Positions 30,556 to 42,342 of a DNA stretch of 64,000 nt are shown one piece after another. This DNA comes from Pisolithus tinctorius. Lineage: Eukaryota; Basidiomycota; Agaricomycetes; Boletales; Pisolithaceae. Numbering within the stretch: position 1 is the first letter of the stretch; each line of letters begins with the position of its first letter. The stretch spans positions 744,001 to 808,000 of the forward strand of contig JANFAH010000024.1 in assembly GCA_024663395.1 (NCBI GenBank), written 5' to 3'. The notes beneath the pieces are model-generated. The model saw only the letters and a program-made list of their open reading frames with translations, searched no databases and was not told the origin of the DNA. The position numbers and the translations under genes were made by a program.

Positions 30556-31849
30556 ATGAGCGTCGTCAATAATGATGATATATTCCCTCCTCTCACTCCA
30601 GATTATATTCTCGCTTTTCAGTTCTCCAATTGGTACCCATCTTTCATTCGCGCGTCTCCCAAATCAACCATCATCAGACCGCTGGGAAAGGACTTCAAGC
30701 ATTACTTAGAATCTGATAGCATATTCGTCCCGGACGGTTCTGAAGATGTGTTCGTCAAAGAAATATTGGTCACGAATGCAACTTGGATAACTCGATGACA
30801 GGGTAGTTGAAAGCACGATTTCTGACGACGACGACGACGACGACGAATACGAGGACACAGCGATCGTTGGGGAACATTTTTCCTTCCCAGAATTGGACGA
30901 ACGAATAAGGTCTGTCATTAGAGAATACAAAGCTGTCTTTCCCAAGCTGAACTTTTCATCGCCCAAGGTAAGCTCCCCTTCCGTATATTCTTGGGTTTGC
31001 CAAAATGGAGGTTACAGGACGCTTCGTGGGTGCTGCCGGCGTCTTCTCCGCTCAAATGTACATCCCCAGTGGACGTATACCTTCTTCTGAAATCGTCTGA
31101 TTTCATTGCGCACGACCTCAGTATCGAAAGCGTATTCGACGGCTGCAAGATCGATGATCTGCCCGACTACGAACTAGAACTTGTACTTCGCAAATGGTAC
31201 TCAGTGGACCATAGTCGTGAGGTCAGATGCTTTGTGAGGAATGACGTACTTGTTGGTTCGTGAGGTTCTTCTCCATTAGCTGCGTTCATGTCTAGATATA
31301 GGCTACGCCACAGGTATATCGCAACGAGACACAAACTTCTACGATTTCATGATCAACCCCGAAGTTCAAAACACAATCAAGACAACAGTTTACAACCTCT
31401 GGCAGGAAATCGTCCGACCCAATTGGACCTTCTCACGGAAGGATTGTAGGTACCTTTGTGCACTAGTTACCCAGAGCAGATCGTATCTGATTCTGACTTA
31501 CTGAATAGATATTTTTGATTTCCTATTAACACGTGATCTTTCAAGCGGACACATCATCGACTTCAATCCCTACGCTCCACGCACAGATCCGCTGTTATTC
31601 GCGTATGAGGAGCTTCACGAGGTGCTGTCCAGGGCAAACCAAGGTGCCTCTGCAAGCCGGACATTCCTCCCAGATCTCCGTGTGATCGATTCATTACTTC
31701 ACCCCGCCGCAACGCGCAATATGCCAGCATATCAGCACAACAGGATGCCAATCGAAGCATTGACACTGAGTGAAGACCGAAATATAGTGGAGTTTGGCGA
31801 GATATGGCAGGAGGAAGTGATACGGGCTATGCGTGAGAAGGACGATTAG
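30556..31849 (+). CDS. CDC123: CDC123 (D123 family), eIF2 assembly factor
   Basis: Five predicted exons. The N terminus FQFSNWYPSFIRASPKSTII and later SPKDASWVL, DVYLLLKSSDFIAHDL, ELVLRKWYSVDHSREVRCFV, GISQRD and LIDFNPY/TDPLLFAYEEL-type motifs (here IIDFNPYAPRTDPLLFAYEEL) are diagnostic of D123, an ATP-grasp-like chaperone that joins eIF2 subunits. Clear introns are 30968-31017, 31256-31313 and 31446-31508. The first intron, between PDGSEDV (about 30750) and the Asp run (about 30815), has no in-phase GT-AG pair I am happy with, so a lesion or an unusual site is possible. Flanked on both sides by GRC3 fragments. Confidence 0.88.
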
Positions 31850-32082
31850 TAGACTATGGTAGCGCGCTCTTAATAACTTGGCTTTTGGTTGCACCTTCTT
31901 ACGTGTTTCTCTTTCTTAGGAGACGAATCCATCCCCTCTCTTTGTGCGTTCTCGTAAAGTTGGCGTCTGCGCGGGCAGGAAACCCAGCTCTCCCAATCTT
32001 TGAACAAACTGATGTGAACAGCCAACACAGAGACACAATGGGCCATCATATAGTGGCATCGATTATCCACCTTCGTAGACCC

Positions 32083-32290
32083 AAAGTTGCGAACTCGTTC
32101 CCAGATCGTCGCTTATACCGGTGGTCTGGTGGGTTTCTACGGACATGCGACTTAGAGATGTTCATGCGAGCCAGGTCCGACAGTCGTATTGATCCAGTAC
32201 GTGAGCTCAGGTGTGGAGGGTTTATGTCGCATGTAGAGTTTTCGAGAATGTCTTCAACCCGATGCGGGATGCTCCCATACCCTGTGTCAC
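32083..32290 (+). pseudogene. GRC3 5' fragment (gamma)
   Basis: Matches GRC3 at about 35393-35610 and fragment beta (cccagatcgtcgc, gtgggtttctacgga, gtattgatccagtacgtgagc). It ends with frvFENVF.P-type sequence (gttttcgagaatgtcttcaacccg). No kinase domain. Confidence 0.72.
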
Positions 32291-32480
32291 AGGAGCAGTG
32301 AGAGCAGGAAGGGGATTGCACTGCGACCTGTTGTTATATGTACTAAAGTGTTTCATCACCCAACGATTGTTGAACACGACTGATTTCACAACTCATTCAT
32401 GTAAGCAATACACAGAACACTCCTTGCCAACATACATATCGTTCACCGCTAAATTTCGACTTGAACTCAGACCTACACAT

Positions 32481-33060
32481 CTACTCGACCAACCTCTCCA
32501 AATTGAAGTAGTATCCTTCGCCAGGCAGGATCCCCAGGGCCTTGAGCTCGACCTGGAACAGAGGTTAATGTATGGTCATAACTATCGGTGTCAGGCATGG
32601 AGCACCTGAGTTTCATATTCGGCGTTGGGAAGATGCCAAGCAAGCGATTCATCCGCACTCAAGATACTATGACAGATCGTTAATGAACAACAGCCACTGA
32701 GAGTCAAGACAGCTGACTTACACATAGCCCCTGCGGAGTGGGTGGTGGACAATTTTCCATCTCTCACCCTGTACCCCACCGTAAAATGCAAACACTTTGT
32801 CTTCTTCGGGGCGAGTATTGGCACTATTGACTATAAGAAGATAGAATTGGCCATCTTCCTCCTGTACTATTTCCCACTGCAGAATAATTAACGTCAAATC
32901 CACACACATGCAGTGAACTTACTGTTGTGCCGTCGGGGGAAAATTGTGGAGGTGCAACAATAACTGGCTTGATTCCAGACCTAATGTACGGGTTAACCCC
33001 AATGGCTGGGTTAGGGCTGAGGTGAGTGGTGATCCTATAGAAACCAGGGGCAATAGACAT
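32481..33060 (-). CDS. I66/mycospin-like protease inhibitor, copy F
   Basis: Exons 33060-32923, 32876-32722, 32666-32606 and 32552-32481 give 141 aa. It starts MSIAPGFYRITTHLSPNPAI, has WEIVQEEDGQFYLLIVNSAN, DKVFAFYGGVQGERWKIVHH (two residues longer than copy B) and LAWHLPNAEYETQVELK, and ends RLVE. Intact. The TATA box (ttttatat, 33117-33124) is about 57 bp upstream. Divergent to the complete GRC3 gene 1.9 kb away. Confidence 0.87.
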
Positions 33061-33116
33061 GTTGAAGTCGCTTCAAGAGAATCCGTTGATGAGGTAGCAA
33101 TATCCTAAGGAGCTGC

Positions 33117-33124
33117 TTTTATAT
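33117..33124 (-). promoter_or_regulatory. TATA box of copy F
   Basis: ttttatat on plus. The CGTTCGGTTTTTC block follows about 95 bp further upstream (near 33205-33220), as in the other copies. Confidence 0.6.
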
Positions 33125-34944
33125 GAGGCCAAGGCCAGAAAGGGGTCATGTACATAGGTGGGGGTGAATGCACCTACGTTGATCAGAACGGGTAGGTCTG
33201 TTGAAAAACCGAACGTATGGGCCTTCCATCGAGGAAGATGCTTCTAGGGCATCATGTCATGAACATCATGACAACTGCATTTGGATGTTTCGGCATCTCC
33301 CACACAGAAGCTAACACGGGGTCGACTTAAAAGGCCTTCACCTCAAGTTCGTGCCTCTCCTGCTAGACTCCGCATTCCCTTTTGCAGAATCCAATGAAAC
33401 CGCCTTTTCTTTTGGAAAAGATCAAGCGCAATTTTGCTAGAGGTGCCACTACTTACGACAACAGTTCCTTTCATTTCCGACTGCATGATGTCCATTTGAT
33501 AACTTCCAAGCTCTTTCGAAATGGGATACTGCGGCCTGTAATAGTTATAGCAGGCAACTGAACATTTCCCAAAAGAGTTGACTTAACCAAGGCATTCACC
33601 CGGATTACTTTGAAACCACGACGTGGATTGAGTTTCAGTGGGTTACATGGCTCCAGTCACCGTATGAATGGGGATAATATGGATAGAAGGTACAAACGAA
33701 GGCGCTGCGGAAAACGGATTACGGGGATGACCCTCCAAGGTGTTGTCGGTGGCGGCTCCACTGACACATAGCCTGGCTGTCAGAACATACGCTGCGGGGT
33801 CAGAAAGGATCGACTACAAAGATTCATCCACAGAGCACTGAGTGGAGCACATATTTCACCTCCTGGGGACCACTGGGCGTACATCTGCGGGAACAGAGCA
33901 CACCATCATGCTTCCCTTACAAGAACAAAGGTGGATCAGCATTCGAAGATAGAGTAGGTCCTGGCACAGTCCTGTGCCGCTCACTCGCGGAGTTTGCAGC
34001 GTGGGGTCTCATTACAGCTGCAGCTAGTGCAGGCCAATCGCCGCACTGCGGCACCACCCCATCTAGTCGACTACCTCGCTGGGCTCTTCCTAGAGTGCAT
34101 ACACAAGTACCTGGTTTCATGACCATACAGAAGATAGATCTCCTGCGTCGCTTCTCATCGGTTGCCCTGTCGGACATAAACGTGATCTGAGATCAGGGAA
34201 GCACCACACGAAGTACCCCAGGAATAACATGAACGTGCGGGGAAGCGAAATACCAAACCGTGGCACCCAATCAGTATATGGAAACTGGTGCATGGATTTT
34301 CCAATAGGTAAAATGATAAAGAGTTCGGGCAGGTGTCAATGGAAGCTGCGCAATTACAAACATTTGGTGGAGGGCATTGTTGTGAACTCCACCAAGCTGC
34401 GCACCGCTGTCATCAGAGTTAGACAAAAAAGAGCGAACAAGCACATATTATTAGAGGAAAGAAGTAGTATAAGCAAGGTAGCATTCAGCAACGAGCTCCC
34501 AGACAACTCCGGCGTACCTCGTATGGCCAGGGCTGTGTTCTCATTGCCTCCCTGGGCCCTCGGCGTGCAATAATAGATTGCATGGTGTTTCATTCGAAGG
34601 AGAACCGAGAGAAGTGGGGTTTAATAAAACCCGACGAAGGAGTTGCCAGGGCTGAAATGACGAGGGATGGCGCAAGCTTAACACACGATGAGGCCAGAGG
34701 TTCTAATTCCAACGTCACGTCAAATAACGGTAGTAGATGGGGTATCCGAGAGACTTACGACTCTCAATGCCTAGAACCCCCAAGTCTGTAGTTATGAGGA
34801 AGGTCACACCCAGTCATATCAGTGCGGCGCATTCGTTGGTGGACGGGACTTCACAACAACAGTGTCAGACCGGCCGTAAGACTTAATACACCTACACCTT
34901 CTGGCGGCGGCGGCGGGACAGAGTAACGAGCAATTTTATGGACG
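33125..34944. repeat. Intergenic spacer of the F-GRC3 unit
   Basis: Collinear with about 3590-5190 and partly with 28500-29560. No gene seen. The only open frames are short and not conserved between copies. Confidence 0.55.
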
Positions 34945-35018
34945 TTAGCAAGCGTTGAGGGTGGTGGTGTTGTCTTTTGTTGAGAAAAGCTTGTGCTGCA
35001 CCACAGCTTCGCTAAGAT

Positions 35019-37244
35019 ATGTTGAGTGCCGTCGCAGCCCGCAAAGCCTCTGCAAGACAGGCGAACGAGCGACCTGCCCAGTCAACGCCCCATCCGGCGT
35101 CGGTTCAAGCATTCAGAGAGTGGAGTCCTTCACGTCCCATTGAACTCGACTCAGAGCCCGAAGCACCCAGACCCGAACCAACCGTGATATCCAATTTTTT
35201 ACCTGTTCTCGGCCAAAATACCTTCGCTGTCACTCATGATGATCTCTCTGCGATGGGGTTCCAGGGCGATGGAGGGATGATCTTGGTTCTAAATGCCAAT
35301 GAATTCGTGGCGCTCCTCGGTGTCTACCTCCTCGCTGTGCTCCAAGGTAGTGCAAAACTATGCGGCGTCACGCTCGGTCCTTCGGCGACGCAACACCGAG
35401 TATTCGCGCCGAGGTCGTCGCCTATACCAGTGATCTCGTGGACTTCTAAGGAAGGCCACTTGAAAACGTCCCAGCGACTGTTACCATCCAATATTCACGC
35501 AAACCCAGACGCGACAGTCGTACTGATTCAGTACGCGAGTACAGGTGTGGAGGGCTTAGGTCGCATATGCAGAGTTTTTGAGAATGTCTTCAAACCACCT
35601 CGGGACGCCCCCGCAAGTGAGATTGGAATCCCCGAACTACGTCTCGTAGGTGATCAACTTGTCATGCTGATCCCACTCATCTATCCTCCAAGGTATCTCA
35701 CAGCACAAAGGATACTCTGCCTTTTATTCTCCCGCCCTCCTGGGAGGCTGGGCTCGCATATGTGGATCCTGCGTCTAATAGCAAGACAGACATTACTGTG
35801 ACGCCACTCTGTGTGGTTAAAGGACCAAAGAAGTCTGGAAAAAGTACTTTCTCTCGCACTCTGCTAAATCGACTCTTGAATCGGTCAGCTACCATTTAAT
35901 GTCCTTGTTTTGTTTCTCATCCTGATCAATATTCCCCGAAGCTATCGGCGCGTTGCATTCCTTGAGTGTGATGTTGGTCAATCTGAATTTACCCCTGGTG
36001 GCATGGTTGCTCTCACCATTATAGAGAGTCATGTTTTCGGTAGCGTCGCTCTCTCTGCTATCGAAGAATTTAGTTGAATACCCCGCTCAGGACCTCCCTT
36101 TACTCACCCAAGTTTACCCTACAGGGCGCAATACATTGGATCATCCACCCCTCGCGCAAATCCTTCTTATTATCTTTCTGCAATACAATCCCTTCTAGAG
36201 ACATATAAACTAGAAGTGCACATCCCTGCACTCACTGACACTTCGTCATCTAGTGACGGTCGTGTCGAGGATGTCATCCCACTTGTAGTCAACACCATGG
36301 GCTGGACAAAGGGCCTCGGTGCCGACCTTAATGCACAGATTGAAGCACTAGCTGAGCCTTCCTACGTTTTCGAGATTGAAGGCTCGGAGGAATGGGGTTG
36401 GCCCGCCCGATCAGCCGAGCTGGTTGGGGACAATGCTTTCCCGCTTTGCACCCCCACCAAGGATATTGTACGTGTACAACTGGAAGCTATACAGGCAGAG
36501 GCGACGAATATGCATGTATACTCGGCCGCCGACCATCGAAATATCAACATCCTGTCTTACTTCCATGCAGCCTTTCCACCCTTCATTACAGAACAGCAGC
36601 CGTCTGCCTCGGTTCCTTTCTCTGCTGTACCGTCTCCAGTCGCTCTGCGCCAGGTCTTGGCCAAATGCTGGGATGCTACACTTCCACTATGTGCGCGGTA
36701 TCCATTCGAAGTTTCTTGTCAGAGTGCATTTGACAGGGTGTACCTGGTGGGCTCCGGGTATGAGGACGTTATCCCTTCGGAATTGCCCGGTGTTCTCAAT
36801 GGCGCAGTGGTAGGCCTTGTGGCGTACGATGAAAGCACGAAAGAGGCGGAGATAGAGCCAGTGGATCAAGGGGTTTCCTCGCTACCTTACTCTCCTGGTC
36901 AACCCCCACCCGATCCATCAACGTCGAATTGTCTTGGTCTCGCACTCATACGTGGGGTTTTCTCTTCCAGTGATCCATCGCCGACGCCTTCACATTCATC
37001 GTTGACACATCTTCATGTCCTTACTCCACTTCCACCATCCGTTCTGAGACACGCACGCGTACTAGTCAAAGGCGAGCTTGAACTACCAATATGGGGCATG
37101 CTCGACTTCAGAGAGGGTGAGGAGGGGGGTGTAGCGGGCGTAGAGAAAGATCAGGTACCTTACCTGCAATGGGGGAAGGGTGAGGGATTGGGAAGCCAGA
37201 GAAGGCGGGTGAGGAGGAACTTGATGCGCAAGGCACAGATGTAA
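35019..37244 (+). CDS. GRC3: GRC3/NOL9-type polynucleotide 5'-kinase
   Basis: Exons 35019-35645, 35693-35883, 35942-36039 and 36091-37244 join in frame to 689 aa. Introns are 47-58 bp. The N-terminal third has FVALLGVYLLAVLQGSAKLC and HRVFAPRSSPIPVI, typical of Grc3. The kinase domain has Walker A GPKKSGKST, then VAFLECDVGQSEFTPGGMVA, PPFTHPS and PLVVNTMGWTKGLG. Grc3 phosphorylates the 5'-OH end left by Las1 cleavage of ITS2 in pre-rRNA, in the nucleolus. It appears intact and is the only complete copy among several 5' fragments in the window. Confidence 0.92.
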
Positions 37245-38172
37245 AAATCAGTGCATCAGTGTTTCCGAAGGTGGGAGATAATTTATCTGAAAAGTACAAG
37301 TATGTCAGAATAAATCATTAGTCCCCGTTTTCCATCCAAAAGATTTGCAGAGAAACACATGGCTTCATAACGTTGGCGAGGAATTTCTACACCTACTAGT
37401 CGTCGTCGCGAGGAAGAGACACCCTTGTGTTCGGGTATTTGCCGGATTGCTTCTATCCTGCAGCTGTGACAACTGGAATTGGAACACAAACATCCAGTCC
37501 GAAAATGTCCGGGCTTGGGTTTACAATTAACCAGTCTTGGGGCACTCAGCTGGTTGCAAAATCTCACTACTCGAGCGAAGATGTAATCCCCATGGAACGT
37601 GCAGGTCCATCATACGACGGCAGCTACTCAAACACTATGACCAAATCCATACTTCTCTGGTCCAGGTACGCTTGCCAGAGCTTTCGGTATTTCGTAGTGC
37701 ATCTCTCTTCATCTCCGTCCGCACGAAAGGCCTTTCCAACAGGGGCTAGTCGCGAAATACGGAGGATCTCACGAAGGTCCCTTGGAGAGTGCTGTTTAAT
37801 CCGTCGAGCGGCTTGAGTGAGGGTCGGGTGCGGCTGGATGAAGAGGCTATGTGTAACGAACAACGTTAATAAAAAGAAACCCTGCTTACCCGATCCGGGA
37901 ATACTATTCTGTGCCATTTACAGTACGTCTTTGGTGATATGGTGAATGTCGCATCCGCCCCTTGGGAGTTCACGTTCCTCCCCATTTCACGGTACACAGG
38001 GAGTAGACGGGGTATATAATATTCCACCAGCTGTGCACTGACACGCGAGCGCCTGTTTCTGGACCCTAACTCTATCTGCGCCTGGATTTGTGTGCCGCCG
38101 GAATAGAGTCTTTGCCTATACCGCTCCGCAAGCCGCCAGTATCGAGCTTCTGCATGGGACGTAGGGTACGCG
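37245..38172. other. Intergenic
   Basis: No supported gene. On the minus strand about 37866-38130 stays open (EARYWRLAERYRQRLYSGGT, VEYYIPRLLPVYREMGRNVN) and may be a second exon of the Cys-rich gene at 38173-38568, but I found no clean splice in phase. Confidence 0.4.
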
Positions 38173-38568
38173 TCAGACCCTGGACATTTCGAATGTCCAC
38201 CATGCCATAGGACAGGAAGCCGCACGGTAATACGGATGCGCAGACATGTCGCAGTGAGTGCACGCATAAGTGCCTGAAACAAAGTAGCCACTCGACACGG
38301 GGTAGGATCCAACCTTGCAAGCCTCCTCCACCACGACAGCGCCAGATCGGTAGCAAAAATCGGCGGGCCAGCACATACAAGGGGAACACTCGTAAAGAGC
38401 ACGAACGCGGTAAGGATCGGTACAGGAGGATGAAGATGCACCAGACGCTGGAAAGTACGGCATGAGCACAGAATACACCACGATCTCCTGGCAACCACAC
38501 GCACCTGGAGATGGAGGTGAAACTTGCTTCCGACGAATGAATAGAGGGACATATCTAACTTCGCCCAC
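38173..38568 (-). CDS. Unrecognised Cys-rich protein (possibly one exon)
   Basis: 131 codons with 13 or more cysteines, including ACGCQEIVVYSVLMPYFP, ECSPCMCWPADFCY and ACTHCDMSAHPYY. A paralogous stretch on the plus strand at about 43800-43935 (DCQEVVVYSVLMPYYPAF, CAHPYRIHTPCK) is 5.5 kb away. Conservation of this stretch at the protein level supports that it was coding. Family unknown to me. It may be a transposon or effector-like protein. Confidence 0.4.
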   Translation of the reverse strand: MGEVRYVPLFIRRKQVSPPSPGACGCQEIVVYSVLMPYFPASGASSSSCTDPYRVRALYECSPCMCWPADFCYRSGAVVVEEACKVGSYPVSSGYFVSGTYACTHCDMSAHPYYRAASCPMAWWTFEMSRV

Positions 38569-38619
38569 CGGTAGGGTGAAGTAGAACAGGAAGCAGACGT
38601 GGGACGCTTATCAGGCAAC

Positions 38620-40633
38620 AGAAGCTCAGGAGGCCAAAACTAAGTGGGACGCCAGATTGACGACCGACTGCACGATAAGAAAGTTGAAGACGTCACCGAG
38701 CATCCGCAATCTTGACACATACCGTATATATGACGAGAACTGCCTCAGACTTGTGTTGGTCGTTGGGGGCATGGGGTTCGGTTCGGATCCAGAAAACTCG
38801 CTACAATGATGCGCTTGTGTTTCATATGGTCCTGAAGAAGAAATTGTCTTGGTCAAAAGCATCCAGACACGATGAAACAACGTGCTAGGGCCTGCTGGAG
38901 CTTGTTCATGCGAAGACGGGCGTGTCATACATTGTGCCATTGGAATACTCGGCCGTGTGCTTAAGGCGCTGGACGGCGTACCGCAAGGTTTGACGGTGGG
39001 ACCTGCGTCTGGACTCGGGTGGTGGGGCAAATTCGATGACATTCCGCTCCGTCAGCGCTTCAGCCACTCAGTGAGTCTGCTCAATTCAACCACACCACTT
39101 CTTCAAGTGACGAAATTCTCCACGAGCACATGCTGAAGACCATCGGGTTTTTACATTGACATTTCATATTATTGACGCAAATGTTCTGGAAGTGATGCCC
39201 CCAAGCCAATTTTGTTGTACAGTGACTCATTGCCGATTCCAGGACACAGCGGAATGCGCTTTGCATTTCCAGGATGGCGGGAACCCATGGTGAAAGCCGG
39301 CATTCGGAAGCCACTATTGACGGCGATTGGCCTCTGTTGGTTGTGGACGGCGGCGCATGATTGAATGTTTAGCAAACAGAAACTTGTTGGATGCATGAAA
39401 TACAACTACACGATGACAGGGCATGTCTCACGAAACCAGCGATGCGGGTTCGGCAAGGGCTAGTGCCAAGTCACCTCTGCGAAACTAAAACATCGAGAGT
39501 CTTCCCCTCCACGGCTCTCTCGCCGGTAGTAACCCTAACGGAACCGACACCGGGAATCAGACAACCGTAACCAACAGGTGAACAAGTTTAATCACCGTTC
39601 ACTTGTCAATCCGGCACAGGAACTTCAAGCAGTGCTTTCATGGTAGGTGCGGAAGTGATGCCGAATACTAGAGGCAAGTGTCTCAAAGAAGCTATGTGAT
39701 AAGGAGGTTGTAAGTACTTACCGGCACAACGCCAATCGGGAATGAAAGGTGATAAAACACTTGAGAAACCGTATAAGGCTCATTTCGTGTCACCCTCAGA
39801 TTCTGGGTATGTCGGATAGCGGATGCGACGATGATGTGGGGAGATGTGCCTAGTATAGGGGATGTCTCCTCCACACCTTCCCCCTTTTCAGAGGTAAATC
39901 CTACCAGTTTCGGACGCCAACTACTCACTTCGATGCTTAAACCCATAGAATTGCCGGTATCAGCACTGGCATGATGGCATAAGTTATGCCTACGTAGAGC
40001 AGATTCTCATAGGGCTACGGGATAGGAAGCACCTACTGAAAATATTGCCCTGACGACGATGCAGACATCCCAATGACACCTCCGAACAAATCAAATGCGT
40101 TAACATACGTATACGTACTGACTCTCCTTGCATGTTCAAGAATCCGCTACAACTTTCATTGCACGTTGCCTGCTATGCTCATTCATCGCAAGGCTACATA
40201 TTACCTTAGTCACCATATGTCACTATTACTCCATCACGCCCGGATATCCCTGCAACCTCGAGCATGGCCAACTTTTGCGCCTGCTACCCTCCTTATCTGG
40301 CCAAATTTCTTCCATATAGCGGTTCTGTATCCTGTTGGATAACCCACCGCTCCCAGCTCTCTCTGGCATATCGAGTATTTCGGTCCGTAACTCAATCAGG
40401 CGATTTTAGGTAGGAGGGCAGTGCGCACGCACTTCTGTCTAGATTGTGCACTATGTGCATACTGGCGGAGGATTTTCATGTCCGTCTCCACCACTTTTCA
40501 CCTCTAAGGCAACCCCCTATTGCAATTGGGGTGCGACAAGCCCTCCCCTGTATACAAGGCAAATGGTATGCGTTATGAAGGTCCCTCGTCAAGTACTATC
40601 GGTTTCTTCCTTGCAGACGTATCTGATCATATC
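38620..40633. other. Intergenic, no gene seen
   Basis: Only short unconserved open frames. I see no RNA gene, repeat boundary or known domain. Confidence 0.4.
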
Positions 40634-40760
40634 TGTTCAAATAGGAAAACATAGGACCATCATCATCTTTGACTGTGAGCAGGCCATCGGTGTCGATCCC
40701 AGGACCAATGATGTGCACAAGCGTGTCATTGCTATATCCCAGGACTTCCAGAGAGGATAC
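40634..40760 (+). pseudogene. I66-like exon 1 relic
   Basis: Reads (I)SVQIGKHRTIIIFDCEQAIG followed by VDPRTNDVHKRVIAISQDF. This matches exon 1 of copy A (AIGVDPMTRDAHKRVIVVPEDF). The start ATG has become ATA and no exon 2 to 4 follows. Confidence 0.7.
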
Positions 40761-41374
40761 ACATTTGGTGTTTCGTTTTGTGGGGTACTTGTCGAACTAA
40801 CGAGAATGTTACGTTTCTCCAAAGTTTACCGGTGCTTACTGATCTGCTGTGGACCCGTGTATATGCCAGCGTGGCGTGACCACGATTCGTAAAGGTGGTG
40901 CAATCGGCGTTGGCCGTCTATTTGAAAGGGCGTGGAGGCTGTTAACTAGAAGTTATGCCATTGGAAGTCCAGAGAAGTGGAACATCTGCCAATGCACGTT
41001 CTTGATCTTCGCCAAAAATACCAACTTAATTGGAATTTCGTACAAGGGAGTGCGGAACAGCGAGAGGAGCGCAATAATCCTGCAACTTTGCAAATGACAT
41101 TGATGATCCACGCGCTTATAGTTTTGGTAGAAATCCACGGTGAAGAAGCTCCTTTATGGTGTCTTGTCACCATGATCGTGATATTAGAATGTCATAGAAG
41201 TGTCTTCCTTATGGAAGGCCCGTATGCTCGGTTCCTCGACAAGGTTCACCAGTCCAATTTATTTGGGCACGTACACCCCCACATGTATGACCCCCTTCTG
41301 CCTACCACCTCATACAAAAGCAGCTCGTACTCTGATTTCTATCATCAATAGGTTTCACTTGAAGCATCTTCAAC

Positions 41375-41956
41375 ATGTCTGTTGTTCCTGGTCTCTATAG
41401 GATCACTACTCACCTCTCCCCTAACCCCGCCATTGGGGTTGACCCAAGAATTTTGTCTGCAATCAAGCCAGTAATTGTCGCACCTCCTGATTTTTCCCCT
41501 GAAGGCACAACAGTAAGTTAACATCTCCGTGTGTGGGTTTGAAGCTAATTATTCTGCAGTGGGAAGTAGTACAGGACGAAGATGGCCAGCTTTATCTTCT
41601 TCTTGTCCATAGTGCCAGGACTCGCCCAGAAGAGCAGAAAGTGTTTGCGTACTATGCACAACCGGGTGAGAGGTGGAAAATTGTCCACCACCCACTCCGC
41701 AGGGGGTATGCGTGAGTTAGCTGTCTTCATTCTCAAAGTGGCTGTGGTTTATTGACGATTCCTCGTAGCATCCTGAGCCCGGACGAATCGCTCGCTTGGT
41801 ATCTTCCCAACTCCGAATACTTCACCCAGGTGCTCCAAACATGATACCTCGATAATTATGACCATACACTAACTTCTGTTTCAGGTCGAGCTCAAGCCCA
41901 TGGGGATCCTGCCTGGCGAAGGATACTACTTCAATTTGGAGAGGTTGGTCGAGTAA
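41375..41956 (+). CDS. I66/mycospin-like protease inhibitor, copy G
   Basis: Exons 41375-41512, 41560-41711, 41769-41829 and 41885-41956 give 140 aa (MSVVPGLYRITTHLSPNPAI; WEVVQDEDGQLYLLLVHSAR; KVFAYYAQPGERWKIVHH; LAWYLPNSEYFTQVELKP; NLERLVE). All splice sites are canonical. The TATA is weak (atacaaaa, 41312-41319). The upstream block cggttcctcgacaaggttca (about 41228) matches copy H (ggttcttcgacaaggttcac). It lies on the opposite strand to copies A-F. Confidence 0.88.
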
Positions 41957-42311
41957 ATGTGTCGGCCTAAGTCCAGGTTGAAATCTAGCTGTGATTGGTA
42001 TGACATGTATTGACAAGATGTATTAGTTGTTTCGTGTCCATAAATAAGCTGCGAAATGAGTTGCGCTGAGTCCTGAACTTCTAGTGGGAGACCATCCTGA
42101 TCCACGTGATCCCAGTTAATGTCATAGTGTCTGGCTCATGGCAGGTAATTGGTAACTATGGTCAGGACAGTGGCCCAGGAAGTGAAACTCCAAGTTGCAT
42201 AAGTAGCAAAACAGTCAAGGGTGGTATTAAATACTCAGAAATCGCTTTTGCTTAGTTTCTACAGGTTAACGATATGATGAGCGGTACTTTCATGCCTTTC
42301 GGTGCTCTTGC

Positions 42312-42314
<3 letters not shown>

Positions 42315-42342
<28 letters not shown>

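Noticed and set aside
38626..39042. 138-codon minus-strand frame
   Set aside because: Low-complexity Ser/Pro/Thr composition, no homolog or paralog in the window, and no intron structure like neighbouring genes.
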